Of a DNA stretch of 64,000 nt, positions 8,285-16,416 are shown piece by piece. This DNA is from Cronobacter turicensis z3032 (lineage in GTDB: Bacteria > Pseudomonadota > Gammaproteobacteria > Enterobacterales > Enterobacteriaceae): the NCBI GenBank assembly GCA_000027065.2, contig FN543093.2:1492074-1556073 (forward strand), written 5' to 3'. The position numbers and the translations under genes were made by a program. The notes under the pieces are model-generated. The model searched no databases and was not told the origin of the DNA. It worked only from the letters and a program-made list of their open reading frames with translations. Each line of letters opens with the position of its first letter. Positions within the stretch are counted from its first letter, which is position 1.

Positions 8285-9826
8285 ATGTCCGGGAGAGTGA
8301 CCTTCCCCTTATCACTGACGGCGCTCGCGCTGCTGCTGGCCGGCTGCGCGGTCGGCCCCGATTACCAGCCGCCTTCGCCCGTCACGCCGGGCGCCTTTGG
8401 CGAAACGGCCCGGCAGAACGCGCCGGATGTGGCATCTAAGGCGCGCAACACCGCGCCGGATCCGCGCTGGTGGCGCACCTTTAAATCGCCGCAGCTCGAC
8501 AGCCTGATTGAACGCGCCATCGCCGGTAACTTATCGCTACAGCAAACCGTGCTGCGTATCGCGGGCGCCCGCGAGCAGATAAATCAGGCGGGCGGCGCTT
8601 TTTTCCCGGCGGTCAACGGCAACCTGCGCGCCACGCGCCAGCAGCTTGGGCTGGAAGGCGAGCTGAAATCGCATGATGTCTATGGGCAGCTCAATAATGT
8701 CGATCCGCAAATCAGTTCGGCGCTCGGGCCGCTGACGCAGCCCATTAATCTGTACCAGGGCAGCTTTGACGCGCAGTGGGAAATCGATCTGTGGGGCAAA
8801 GTGCGCCGTCAGGTAGAGGCCGCAGACGCGCAGCAAAAAGCGGCGATTGAGCAGCGCAACGACGCGCTGGTCTCGCTCGAAGCCGAAGTGGCGCGCGCCT
8901 GGCTGCAACTGCGCGGCGCGCAGAGCATTCTCGCTACTATGAATCAACAAATAGCCTCGGCGCAGCAGACGCTGGAGCTGACCGAAAGCCGCCAGCAAAG
9001 CGGGTTGTCGCCGCAGCTGGATGTGGAAAACGCCCGCGCCCAGCTCGGCACGCTCCAGGCGCAGCTGCCGCAGTATCAGGCGCAGGAGCGTCAGGCGATG
9101 AACGGGCTGGCGGTGCTGCTTGGCAAGCCGCCGGGCGCGCTCGACGCCGAATTGCAGGCCGCGCAGCCGCTACCGGCGTTGCCTGAAATCGTGCCGGTAG
9201 GCATTCCGTCGACGCTGGCGCGCCGTCGCCCTGATGTGCGCGAAGCCGAGGCGCGGCTCCATGCCGCCACCGCCCAAATCGGCGTGTCGGTGGCGCAGCT
9301 CTTTCCGAGCCTGTCGCTCTCCGGTCAGTTTGGGATGCGTAACAGCGAAACCAACTACCTGACCGACTGGAGCAGCCACTTTTACAGCTTCGGCCCGCAA
9401 GTGTCGATTCCCATTTTCCAGGGCGGGCGGCTGGTCTCCAGCGTGAAACTGACCCGCGCGGAGCAGGGCGCGGCGGCCTTACAGTATCGCCAGACGGTGC
9501 TGACGGCGTTAAGCGACGTGGAAAATGCGCTGGTAAGCTACCGCACCGACCAACAGCGCGAGGCGGGGCTTGAGAAAACCCTGGACGCGCTGCAAACCTC
9601 GTTCGAACTGGCGAGCGACAGCTATCGCAAAGGCATCGCCACGTTCATTGAAGTTCTCGACGCCCAGCGCCAGCTAGCGCAGGCCGAGCAGCAGCGCGCG
9701 CAGGCGCGGGTGCAGAGCAGCCTGGATCTCGTGGCGCTCTACAAAGCCCTGGGCGGCGGCTGGGAGCCGTATCAGAACGTTCGCCTGCCGGATTACGACG
9801 TCTTTGGCCCCGCGCCGCGCGGCTGA
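8285..9826 (+). CDS. Outer-membrane efflux lipoprotein, NodT family
   Basis: This TolC-like trimeric outer-membrane channel subunit belongs to the RND/MFS-type outer membrane factor family. Residues 1-20 form a lipoprotein signal peptide with lipobox LLAGC, so Cys21 would be acylated; it is followed by the family hallmark AVGPDYQPP. Two OEP repeats follow, with motifs FDAQWEIDLWGKVRRQVEAAD, PSTLARRRPDVREAEA and FPSLSLSGQFG. The length of 513 aa is slightly above the usual 460-490. It completes an operon with the adaptor and permease, so this pump need not borrow TolC. A strong terminator follows. Confidence 0.9.
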   Translation: MSGRVTFPLSLTALALLLAGCAVGPDYQPPSPVTPGAFGETARQNAPDVASKARNTAPDPRWWRTFKSPQLDSLIERAIAGNLSLQQTVLRIAGAREQINQAGGAFFPAVNGNLRATRQQLGLEGELKSHDVYGQLNNVDPQISSALGPLTQPINLYQGSFDAQWEIDLWGKVRRQVEAADAQQKAAIEQRNDALVSLEAEVARAWLQLRGAQSILATMNQQIASAQQTLELTESRQQSGLSPQLDVENARAQLGTLQAQLPQYQAQERQAMNGLAVLLGKPPGALDAELQAAQPLPALPEIVPVGIPSTLARRRPDVREAEARLHAATAQIGVSVAQLFPSLSLSGQFGMRNSETNYLTDWSSHFYSFGPQVSIPIFQGGRLVSSVKLTRAEQGAAALQYRQTVLTALSDVENALVSYRTDQQREAGLEKTLDALQTSFELASDSYRKGIATFIEVLDAQRQLAQAEQQRAQARVQSSLDLVALYKALGGGWEPYQNVRLPDYDVFGPAPRG

Positions 9827-9858
9827 ACCTGCGATTTTCCCTGTTTCTCCTTCGCAAA

Positions 9859-9886
9859 GCGGTGAGTGAAAACTCACCGCTTTTTT
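9859..9886 (+). terminator. Rho-independent terminator of the tripartite pump operon
   Basis: A perfect 9-bp stem, GCGGTGAGT (9859-9867) with ACTCACCGC (9872-9880), and loop GAAA are followed by six T. Confidence 0.92.
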
Positions 9887-9996
9887 CTGCCGTGCGCTGA
9901 CGCACATTTTTTTTCATCGCCATTCCCGACGGTTTTTTTTTACGAGATTGTTCGCAAATTAATCACCTGCGCGTTGGCACCGAACGGCGGTTAGTT

Positions 9997-10012
9997 ATAT
10001 GACTAGTCATAT
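9997..10012. promoter_or_regulatory. Perfect 16-bp palindrome, likely operator of the GntR regulator at 12815
   Basis: ATATGACTAGTCATAT is a perfect palindrome 38-56 bases upstream of the GH1 start. GntR/HutC-subfamily regulators bind two-fold sites of this kind, centred on TAG/CTA. A TTGGCA (9974-9979) 16 bases upstream of TATATG (9996-10001) would be the promoter, so a protein bound here would block the -10 region. The regulator assignment is inferred from position. Confidence 0.65.
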
Positions 10013-10052
10013 TAAAACTATGACTTTACATGAAAGCGACAGGAGAAAAATG

Positions 10053-11429
10053 ATGACTCACACGCTGCCGGACGGTTTTCTGTGGGGTAATTCGGTTTCC
10101 AGCATGCAGACGGAAGGCGCCTGGAATGAAGACGGCAAAGGCCCGTCGGTGTATGACATACGCGAGGCGAGCGAATTTGCCTCAGACTGGAAAGTGGCGA
10201 CCGACAGCTATCACCGCTATGAAGAGGATTTCGACCTGATGGCCGATCTGGGCATGAACTGCTACCGCTTCCAGATAGCCTGGAGCCGCGTCTGCCCGGA
10301 GGGCGACGGGGAGTTTAACCCGCAAGGCATCGCCTTTTATGAACGCTTTATCGACGGCCTTCTCGCCCGCGGCATCGCGCCGATGATCTGCCTGTATCAC
10401 TTCGATATGCCGCTGGCGCTGGCGCAGAAATATAACGGCTTTATGGACCGGCGCGTGATGGACGCTTTTGTACGCTACGGGCAGAAGATGATCGACTGCT
10501 TCGGCGGTCGGGTGAAATACTGGCTGACGTTTAACGAGCAAAACATCTATCACATGCCGGAAGCGTTCCGGGTAAGCGGCTATTTGCAGGGCGATAAAAC
10601 GCTGCGCGAGCTGTATCAAATCCAGCATCACGTGATGATGGCGCACTGTCAGTTGACGCACTACCTGCATCAGCAATTCCCCGGCGCGCTGATGGGCGGC
10701 ATGCTGGCGCATCAGCTTATCTATCCGGCCACTTGCAAGCCGCGCGATATTTTTTGCGCCCAGCAGTATGACGAATTCCTGAACCAGAATCTGCTGCGCG
10801 CTTTCGCAGGCCAGGGCTACAGCCCGTCGGTAATGGCGGTAGTGGCGCGCGAAGGGTTCGACGATATCTTCCGGGCAGGCGATCTGGTGCAACTCGCACA
10901 GATGAAAAACGACTTTATGGCCTTTAGCTACTACGCCAGCAAAACGCTCGACAGCGACGCCATTCCTGATGACGCGCCGGTGAACGACTGGCTGCGGTAT
11001 GGCGATAAACCCAACCCGTGGCTGAAGGCCACCGAATGGAACTGGCAGATCGATCCGCTCGGTTTTCGCACCCTGATTACCCGCTATTACAACGACTGGC
11101 GGCTGCCGGTCTTTCCGATTGAAAACGGCATCGGCGTTATTGAGCAGTGGGATGGCGTTCACCCGATTGAGGACGACTACCGCATCGCGTATCACCGGGA
11201 TCATATCAACGCGATGAAAGCGGCGATAACGGAGGACGGCGCGCAGGTCATGGGCTATCTCGGCTGGGGGCTTATCGACATTCTCAGTTCGCAGGGCGAT
11301 ATGCGTAAGCGCTACGGCGTGGTTTACGTCAATCGTGAAAACCATGATCTGAAAGATCTTAAACGTGTTCCCAAAAAGAGCTACGGCTGGCTGAAGCAGG
11401 CGATCGCCAGCAACGGCGAGACGCTGTAG
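10053..11429 (+). CDS. 6-phospho-beta-glucosidase, glycoside hydrolase family 1
   Basis: This enzyme hydrolyses phosphorylated beta-glucosides brought in by a PTS. The start at 10053 is preceded by AGGAG (10041-10045) at 7 bases; an adjacent ATG at 10050 is also possible. GH1 residues are visible: the acid/base Glu in LTFNEQN, the nucleophile Glu in FPIENGIG and the N-terminal FLWGNSVSSMQTEGAWNEDG. Near the C-terminus, the Ser...Lys-x-Tyr set in SSQGDMRKRYG has exactly the spacing used to hold the 6-phosphate in BglA-type enzymes, so a phospho-substrate is likely. The length of 458 aa is normal. It is the first gene of a unit with an EIIC and a GntR regulator. Confidence 0.88.
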   Translation: MTHTLPDGFLWGNSVSSMQTEGAWNEDGKGPSVYDIREASEFASDWKVATDSYHRYEEDFDLMADLGMNCYRFQIAWSRVCPEGDGEFNPQGIAFYERFIDGLLARGIAPMICLYHFDMPLALAQKYNGFMDRRVMDAFVRYGQKMIDCFGGRVKYWLTFNEQNIYHMPEAFRVSGYLQGDKTLRELYQIQHHVMMAHCQLTHYLHQQFPGALMGGMLAHQLIYPATCKPRDIFCAQQYDEFLNQNLLRAFAGQGYSPSVMAVVAREGFDDIFRAGDLVQLAQMKNDFMAFSYYASKTLDSDAIPDDAPVNDWLRYGDKPNPWLKATEWNWQIDPLGFRTLITRYYNDWRLPVFPIENGIGVIEQWDGVHPIEDDYRIAYHRDHINAMKAAITEDGAQVMGYLGWGLIDILSSQGDMRKRYGVVYVNRENHDLKDLKRVPKKSYGWLKQAIASNGETL

Positions 11430-11461
11430 CGCGAGCGGGGCGGGCGACGAGAAGAGGCTGA

Positions 11462-12802
11462 ATGATGACGCAAACAACCATAACGCCGAAAATGCAGGCA
11501 TTTGTTGAGAAATTTGTCGATTACTCCGCGCGTCTGGCGGGGCAGGTGCATCTGCGCTCGCTTCGCGACGCGTTCGCGATGGTGATGCCGGTCTTTATCC
11601 TGGCCGGGCTGGCGGTACTGATCAATAACGTGGTGTTTCCGTGGGTGCTGGAGGGCGAGACGCTGGCGCGCTTTAAGATCTGGGGGGAAGCCATCATTAA
11701 CGGTACGCTGAACATTGCCGCACTGTTGATTGCCCCGATGATCGCCTGGGCGCTGGCGCGCAACCGCAACTTTGGCAACCCCGTTTCCGCCGTGGTTATC
11801 GCGCTGTGCAGTTTTATCATCATGATGCCGCTGCGCCTCAACGTGGTGCCGGAAGGCGCGCAGCATGCCGTTAGCGTGACGCAGCTGTTGGCCTTCGCCA
11901 ATATCGGCTCGACTGGGATTTTTGCGGGCGTGTTGATCGGGCTTATCGCCACTGAGGTGTTTATCCGCATCTCGTCCATCCGCGCGCTGGATATTTCGCT
12001 TGGCGAGAATGTGCCGCCTGCGGTAGGCCAGTCGTTTTCCGCCTTGATTCCAACGATTCTCACGCTTTCTGGTTTCGCCATTGTCGCCGCGCTGCTGGCG
12101 GGCGTGCTGCATACTGATTTAATTCATCTCATCACCACGCTGATCCAGCAGCCGCTGCGGCTTATCAACACCAGCCTTCCGGGTACGCTTTTTATCTACA
12201 GCTTCGGGAATTTCCTTTTCACGCTCGGCATTCATCAGTCGGTGGTCAACAGCGTGGTGCTGGAGCCGTTTTTACTGATCAACACCAACGAGAATATGCT
12301 GGCATTCGCCAACGGGCAGCCTATTCCGCACATCATCAATAATATTTTCGTCCCCACCTTCGGCATGATTGGCGGCACCGGCAGCACGCTGTCGCTGCTT
12401 ATCGCGATTTTCATCTTCGCGCGGCAAAAATCGTCGAAACAGGTTGCCCGGCTCGCGATTTCGCCTGGGCTGTTTAACATCAATGAGCCGGTGATTTTCG
12501 GCCTGCCGATTGTGTTTAACCTGCCGCTGATGATCCCGTTCGTGCTGCTGCCTGCCATGGGTATTTTTTTCGCCTGGTGTTGTACGTCGCTGGGGCTGAT
12601 GTCGCGCTGCGTGGTGATGATCCCCTGGACGACGCCGCCGGTGCTGAGCGCCTGGCTTGCCACCGCAGGCGACTGGCGGGCGGTCGTGGTTCAGTTGATC
12701 ATCATTGTCTTTGGTGTATTCTTCTACCTGCCTTTTCTCAGGATAGCTGAGCGGGTAGCCATGAAAAACAACGAGATAGCAGACTCCACCCCCCACTCAT
12801 AA
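11462..12802 (+). CDS. PTS EIIC permease, cellobiose/lactose family
   Basis: This membrane component of a phosphotransferase system transports and phosphorylates a beta-glucoside, chitobiose or cellobiose-like sugar. Family signatures include FVEKFVDYSARLAGQVHL at the N-terminus, AFANIGSTGIFAGVLIGLIA, NFLFTLGIHQSVVNSVVLEP, GMIGGTGSTLSLLIAIFIFA and SPGLFNINEPVIFGLPIVFN. The last holds the conserved Asn-Glu-Pro of the EIIC active region. At 446 aa it has the size of ChbC/CelB. Neither an EIIA nor an EIIB gene is nearby, so it must borrow them from another locus. It has two possible ATGs, 11462 and 11465. It lies between the GH1 enzyme and the regulator. Confidence 0.88.
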   Translation: MMTQTTITPKMQAFVEKFVDYSARLAGQVHLRSLRDAFAMVMPVFILAGLAVLINNVVFPWVLEGETLARFKIWGEAIINGTLNIAALLIAPMIAWALARNRNFGNPVSAVVIALCSFIIMMPLRLNVVPEGAQHAVSVTQLLAFANIGSTGIFAGVLIGLIATEVFIRISSIRALDISLGENVPPAVGQSFSALIPTILTLSGFAIVAALLAGVLHTDLIHLITTLIQQPLRLINTSLPGTLFIYSFGNFLFTLGIHQSVVNSVVLEPFLLINTNENMLAFANGQPIPHIINNIFVPTFGMIGGTGSTLSLLIAIFIFARQKSSKQVARLAISPGLFNINEPVIFGLPIVFNLPLMIPFVLLPAMGIFFAWCCTSLGLMSRCVVMIPWTTPPVLSAWLATAGDWRAVVVQLIIIVFGVFFYLPFLRIAERVAMKNNEIADSTPHS

Positions 12803-12814
12803 CGGAAGCGGCAG

Positions 12815-13531
12815 ATGGCGGCGAAGTACATCGCAATTGCGCGGGAAATCAAAAAACGGATCGTCAGCCAGCAATATCCTGCGAGCGAGCCGCTGCCGGA
12901 TCAGTTTGCGCTCGCGGAAGAGTTCAACACCAGCCGGATGACCATTCAGCAGGCGATGCGCCAGCTGATTGTCGAGGGGCTGGTGTATACCCGCAAAGGG
13001 CTTGGCACCTTCGTGCGGAAAAATTTCCAGCAGATATCCCGCTGGGATCGCCCCGGCAGCGACTATTTCGGCGCCACCCGCACGTGGCAGGGGCTGGGTA
13101 CGGTCACCAGCGAAATCATTAAATTCGAGCTGCGTTTCCCCGATGAAAAAGAGCAGGCATCGCTGCTCATTGACGCCAGCGCGCCGGTGTATGACTTCGT
13201 GCGCCTGCGTCTGGTTAATAACGAGCCAGTGTCGCTGGAGTTCACGCTGATGCCGGTAAACCTGGTGCCGGGGCTTAACAAATCGCATCTCGAAAGCTCG
13301 GTATTCGGCTACGTGCAGGAGACGCTGGGGTTGAAACTGATGGGCTCCTGGCGCGTGGTGCGCGCGCTTAAGCCTGGGGAGGCGGATAAGCGTTATTTAC
13401 AGTGCGACCTCACCGACCCGGTGCTGGAAGTGGAGCAGGTGGTTTACCTGGATGACGGTACGCCGCTTGAATACGCCCGCTGCCATTACCGCTACGATCA
13501 CGGCGGCATTATCATGGTGAATCACGGCTAG
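12815..13531 (+). CDS. GntR-family (UTRA domain) transcriptional regulator
   Basis: This is a HutC/TreR-type regulator, probably the local repressor of the beta-glucoside operon. Residues 1-70 form the winged helix-turn-helix (AIAREIKKRI..., FALAEEFNTSRMTIQQAMRQ, VYTRKGLGTFVRK). Residues about 90-232 form the UTRA ligand domain (ITSEIIKFELRFP-like strand, PVYDFVRLRLVNNEPVSLE, ARCHYRYDHGGI). At 238 aa it has the typical length. It starts 12 bases after the EIIC stop, and AAGCGG just upstream is a modest ribosome-binding site. The likely ligand is the phosphorylated sugar. The palindrome at 9997-10012 is its most obvious target. Confidence 0.88.
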   Translation: MAAKYIAIAREIKKRIVSQQYPASEPLPDQFALAEEFNTSRMTIQQAMRQLIVEGLVYTRKGLGTFVRKNFQQISRWDRPGSDYFGATRTWQGLGTVTSEIIKFELRFPDEKEQASLLIDASAPVYDFVRLRLVNNEPVSLEFTLMPVNLVPGLNKSHLESSVFGYVQETLGLKLMGSWRVVRALKPGEADKRYLQCDLTDPVLEVEQVVYLDDGTPLEYARCHYRYDHGGIIMVNHG

Positions 13532-13552
13532 GCGCGGCAGCGCGTATAAAAA

Positions 13553-13587
13553 ACCCCGCGGGCAGCGATGCGCGCGGGGTTTTTTTA
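13553..13587. terminator. Bidirectional terminator between gntR-type gene and ldtB
   Basis: The stem ACCCCGCG (13553-13560) / CGCGGGGT (13573-13580) is flanked by A-rich DNA on the left and seven T on the right. It serves both convergent genes. Confidence 0.9.
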
Positions 13588-13602
13588 TCGCCTTGCGGCA
13601 GA

Positions 13603-14523
13603 TTAATTCAGACGGACCGGCATGCCGGAACGGTTCTGCACCGCCTGTTCAACGACGTTCTGATCGACATCGCTCTGGCTGGTGACGGTGGTCACCGCTT
13701 TGGTGAGCATGATCGGCACCAGTTCGTTGTTGTTGATCTGATCTTCGCTGGTGGAGAGCGGGTTATGCACCTCGATGTAGCGGCTGCCATCCGGCTCGGT
13801 GGTCGCTTTCACCGGCTCGTTGACAAACTGCACGCGGGTGCCGACCGGCACGTTCTCGAACAGGAATTTAATGTCTTCGTTACGCAGACGCACGCAGCCG
13901 TGGCTGACGCGCAGGCCGATACCGAAGTTGGCGTTGGTGCCGTGGATAGCGTAGAGACGGCCGATATAGAGCGCGTAGAGGCCCATCGGGTTATCCGGGC
14001 CAGCCGGTACGACCGGCGGCAGCGGTTCGCCTGCGGCCGCGTATTCCGCGTGCATCTTGGCGGTCGGCGTCCAGGTCGGGTTCGCGCGCTTGCGCTCGAC
14101 TTTCGTCACCCAGTTGATCGGGGTGTCTTTACCGAGCTGGCCGATACCGATCGGCAGCACGATAACCGTGTTGGTGCCTTGCGGATAGTAATACAGACGC
14201 ATTTCGGCGCTGTTAATCACAATGCCTTCATGCGGCGTATCCGGCAGGATCAACTGCTGAGGAATGTTCAGAATGGTGCCGCCTTTCGGCAGATACGGGT
14301 CGACGCCCGGGTTGGCTTCCAGCATGTTGGAAAGCCCCATCTGATACTGTGCGGCGAAATCTTCCAGCGGCAGATTATTGCCGTCAGGGATCGTCACCAC
14401 CTGGTTTTCACCCACCAGACGGCTACCGTCGGTCGGCAGAGGATAAGTCACCGCAGAGGCGGAGTTACAAAACCCGACGACTGCGAAGGCTGCCACTAAA
14501 AGCGTGCGTAATTTCATCTTCAT
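13603..14523 (-). CDS. ldtB: L,D-transpeptidase LdtB (YbiS)
   Basis: LdtB is a periplasmic transpeptidase that attaches Braun lipoprotein to meso-diaminopimelate in peptidoglycan. The start at 14523 ([18 protein letters not shown]) aligns with E. coli; an ATG three codons earlier (14532) is possible, and neither has a clear Shine-Dalgarno. Residues 1-24 are a signal peptide. A LysM-like region ([24 protein letters not shown], cut here into parts [12 protein letters not shown] and [10 protein letters not shown]) precedes the YkuD catalytic domain, with IHGT and the nucleophile Cys in SHGCVRL. The 306-aa length equals E. coli. Confidence 0.95.
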   Translation of the reverse strand: MKMKLRTLLVAAFAVVGFCNSASAVTYPLPTDGSRLVGENQVVTIPDGNNLPLEDFAAQYQMGLSNMLEANPGVDPYLPKGGTILNIPQQLILPDTPHEGIVINSAEMRLYYYPQGTNTVIVLPIGIGQLGKDTPINWVTKVERKRANPTWTPTAKMHAEYAAAGEPLPPVVPAGPDNPMGLYALYIGRLYAIHGTNANFGIGLRVSHGCVRLRNEDIKFLFENVPVGTRVQFVNEPVKATTEPDGSRYIEVHNPLSTSEDQINNNELVPIMLTKAVTTVTSQSDVDQNVVEQAVQNRSGMPVRLN

Positions 14524-14742
14524 GTTATGCAAATATCGTTGCCGGACCGGCCGTTAGAGTGAACGAAAGAATACAGGGAGCGCATTATATGTGCATTCTC
14601 CGTGGCAGGGAATTGAGATGTGTGCTTATTCACATTTTTTTCCCATTCCTGAGTCAGTGTAGTCAGCCCATTGACGGGGGAAATAAATTCGGAGTTATGG
14701 CATAATGCGTTGTTTATCACACATCTTACCCAGGAATTACGC

Positions 14743-16335
14743 GTGTTAGTTACCAGCAACGTCACCATGCAGTTCGGCAGTAAGCCGCTGTTTGAAAACA
14801 TTTCCGTCAAGTTTGGCGGCGGCAACCGTTACGGTCTGATTGGCGCCAACGGGAGCGGCAAGTCCACTTTCATGAAGATCCTCGGCGGCGATTTACAGCC
14901 GAGCGCGGGCAACGTCTCGCTCGACCCTAACGAACGCATCGGTAAGCTGCGCCAGGATCAGTTCGCGTTTGAACAATACACCGTGCTGGACACCGTGATC
15001 ATGGGCCACGGCGAGCTGTGGGAAGTGAAGCAGGAACGCGATCGCATCTATGCGTTGCCGGAGATGAGCGAAGAAGACGGCTATAAAGTGGCCGATCTCG
15101 AAGTGAAATATGGCGAAATGGACGGCTACAGCGCAGAGTCCCGCGCCGGTGAGTTGCTGCTGGGCGTCGGCATTCCGCTGGAGCAGCACTACGGCCCGAT
15201 GAGCGAAGTCGCTCCTGGCTGGAAGCTGCGTGTCCTGCTGGCGCAGGCGCTGTTCTCGAACCCGGACATCCTGCTGCTCGATGAACCGACGAACAACCTG
15301 GACATCGATACCATTCGCTGGCTGGAACAGACGCTCAACGATCGCGACAGCACCATGATCATCATCTCGCATGACCGTCACTTCCTGAACATGGTCTGCA
15401 CCCACATGGCCGATCTCGACTACGGCGAGCTGCGCGTCTATCCGGGCAACTACGACGAGTACATGACCGCGGCCACCCAGGCGCGCGAACGTCTGCTGGC
15501 TGACAACGCCAAGAAAAAGGCCCAGATTGCCGACCTGCAATCCTTCGTCAGCCGCTTTAGCGCCAACGCCTCGAAATCCCGTCAGGCGACCTCCCGCGCC
15601 CGCCAGATTGATAAAATCAAACTGGAAGAGGTGAAAGCCTCCAGCCGTCAGAACCCATTTATCCGCTTCGAGCAGGATAAAAAGCTGTTCCGCAATGCGC
15701 TGGAAGTGGAAGCGATGACGAAAGGCTTCGATAACGGCCCGCTGTTTAAAAACGTCAGCCTGTTGCTGGAAGTGGGCGAAAAGCTGGCGATTCTGGGCGC
15801 CAACGGCGTGGGTAAATCCACCATGCTGAAAACGCTGGTCGGCGAACTGCAACCGGACCACGGCACCGTGAAATGGTCTGAGAATGCGCAGATTGGCTAC
15901 TACGCGCAGGATCACGAATATGAATTCGCCAACGATCTGACCGTGTTCGAATGGATGAGCCAGTGGAAACAGGAAGGCGACGACGAGCAGGCGGTTCGCA
16001 GCATTCTCGGCCGTCTGCTGTTCAGCCAGGACGATATTAAAAAGCCTGCCAAAGTGCTGTCCGGTGGTGAAAAGGGCCGCATGCTGTTCGGCAAGCTGAT
16101 GATGGAAAAACCGAACGTTCTGGTGATGGACGAACCCACCAACCACCTGGATATGGAATCGATCGAATCACTGAACGCCGCGCTGGAGATGTACCAGGGC
16201 ACGCTGATTTTCGTTTCCCACGACCGTGAGTTCGTCAGTTCTCTCGCGACCCGCGTGATTGAAATCACTCCGGAGCGCGTGGTGGATTTCTCCGGCGGTT
16301 ACGAAGATTATCTGCGCAGCAAAGGCATCGAATAA
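14743..16335 (+). CDS. ybiT: ABC-F family ATPase YbiT
   Basis: YbiT is a soluble protein with two ABC cassettes and no membrane domain, of the ABC-F class that acts on ribosomes. The start is a GTG at 14743 behind CAGGAA, aligning with E. coli ([20 protein letters not shown]). The first cassette has Walker A GANGSGKS and Walker [14 protein letters not shown]; the second has GANGVGKS and [13 protein letters not shown]. Between them lies the lysine-rich ABC-F linker ([30 protein letters not shown]). Its 530 aa equal E. coli. It is divergent from ldtB and closed by a strong terminator. Confidence 0.95.
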   Translation: MLVTSNVTMQFGSKPLFENISVKFGGGNRYGLIGANGSGKSTFMKILGGDLQPSAGNVSLDPNERIGKLRQDQFAFEQYTVLDTVIMGHGELWEVKQERDRIYALPEMSEEDGYKVADLEVKYGEMDGYSAESRAGELLLGVGIPLEQHYGPMSEVAPGWKLRVLLAQALFSNPDILLLDEPTNNLDIDTIRWLEQTLNDRDSTMIIISHDRHFLNMVCTHMADLDYGELRVYPGNYDEYMTAATQARERLLADNAKKKAQIADLQSFVSRFSANASKSRQATSRARQIDKIKLEEVKASSRQNPFIRFEQDKKLFRNALEVEAMTKGFDNGPLFKNVSLLLEVGEKLAILGANGVGKSTMLKTLVGELQPDHGTVKWSENAQIGYYAQDHEYEFANDLTVFEWMSQWKQEGDDEQAVRSILGRLLFSQDDIKKPAKVLSGGEKGRMLFGKLMMEKPNVLVMDEPTNHLDMESIESLNAALEMYQGTLIFVSHDREFVSSLATRVIEITPERVVDFSGGYEDYLRSKGIE

Positions 16336-16360
16336 TTACTCGCCTTGCGAAAATAAAAAC

Positions 16361-16387
16361 GGGGAGTCATCTGACTCCCCTTTTTTT
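16361..16387. terminator. Terminator between ybiT and the FHA-like gene
   Basis: The stem GGGGAGTCA (16361-16369) / TGACTCCCC (16372-16380) is followed by seven T and preceded by an A-rich stretch. It can serve both convergent genes. Confidence 0.92.
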
Positions 16388-16416
16388 ATGGACTGGCGTT
16401 AAACCGCCTGGGGCGA

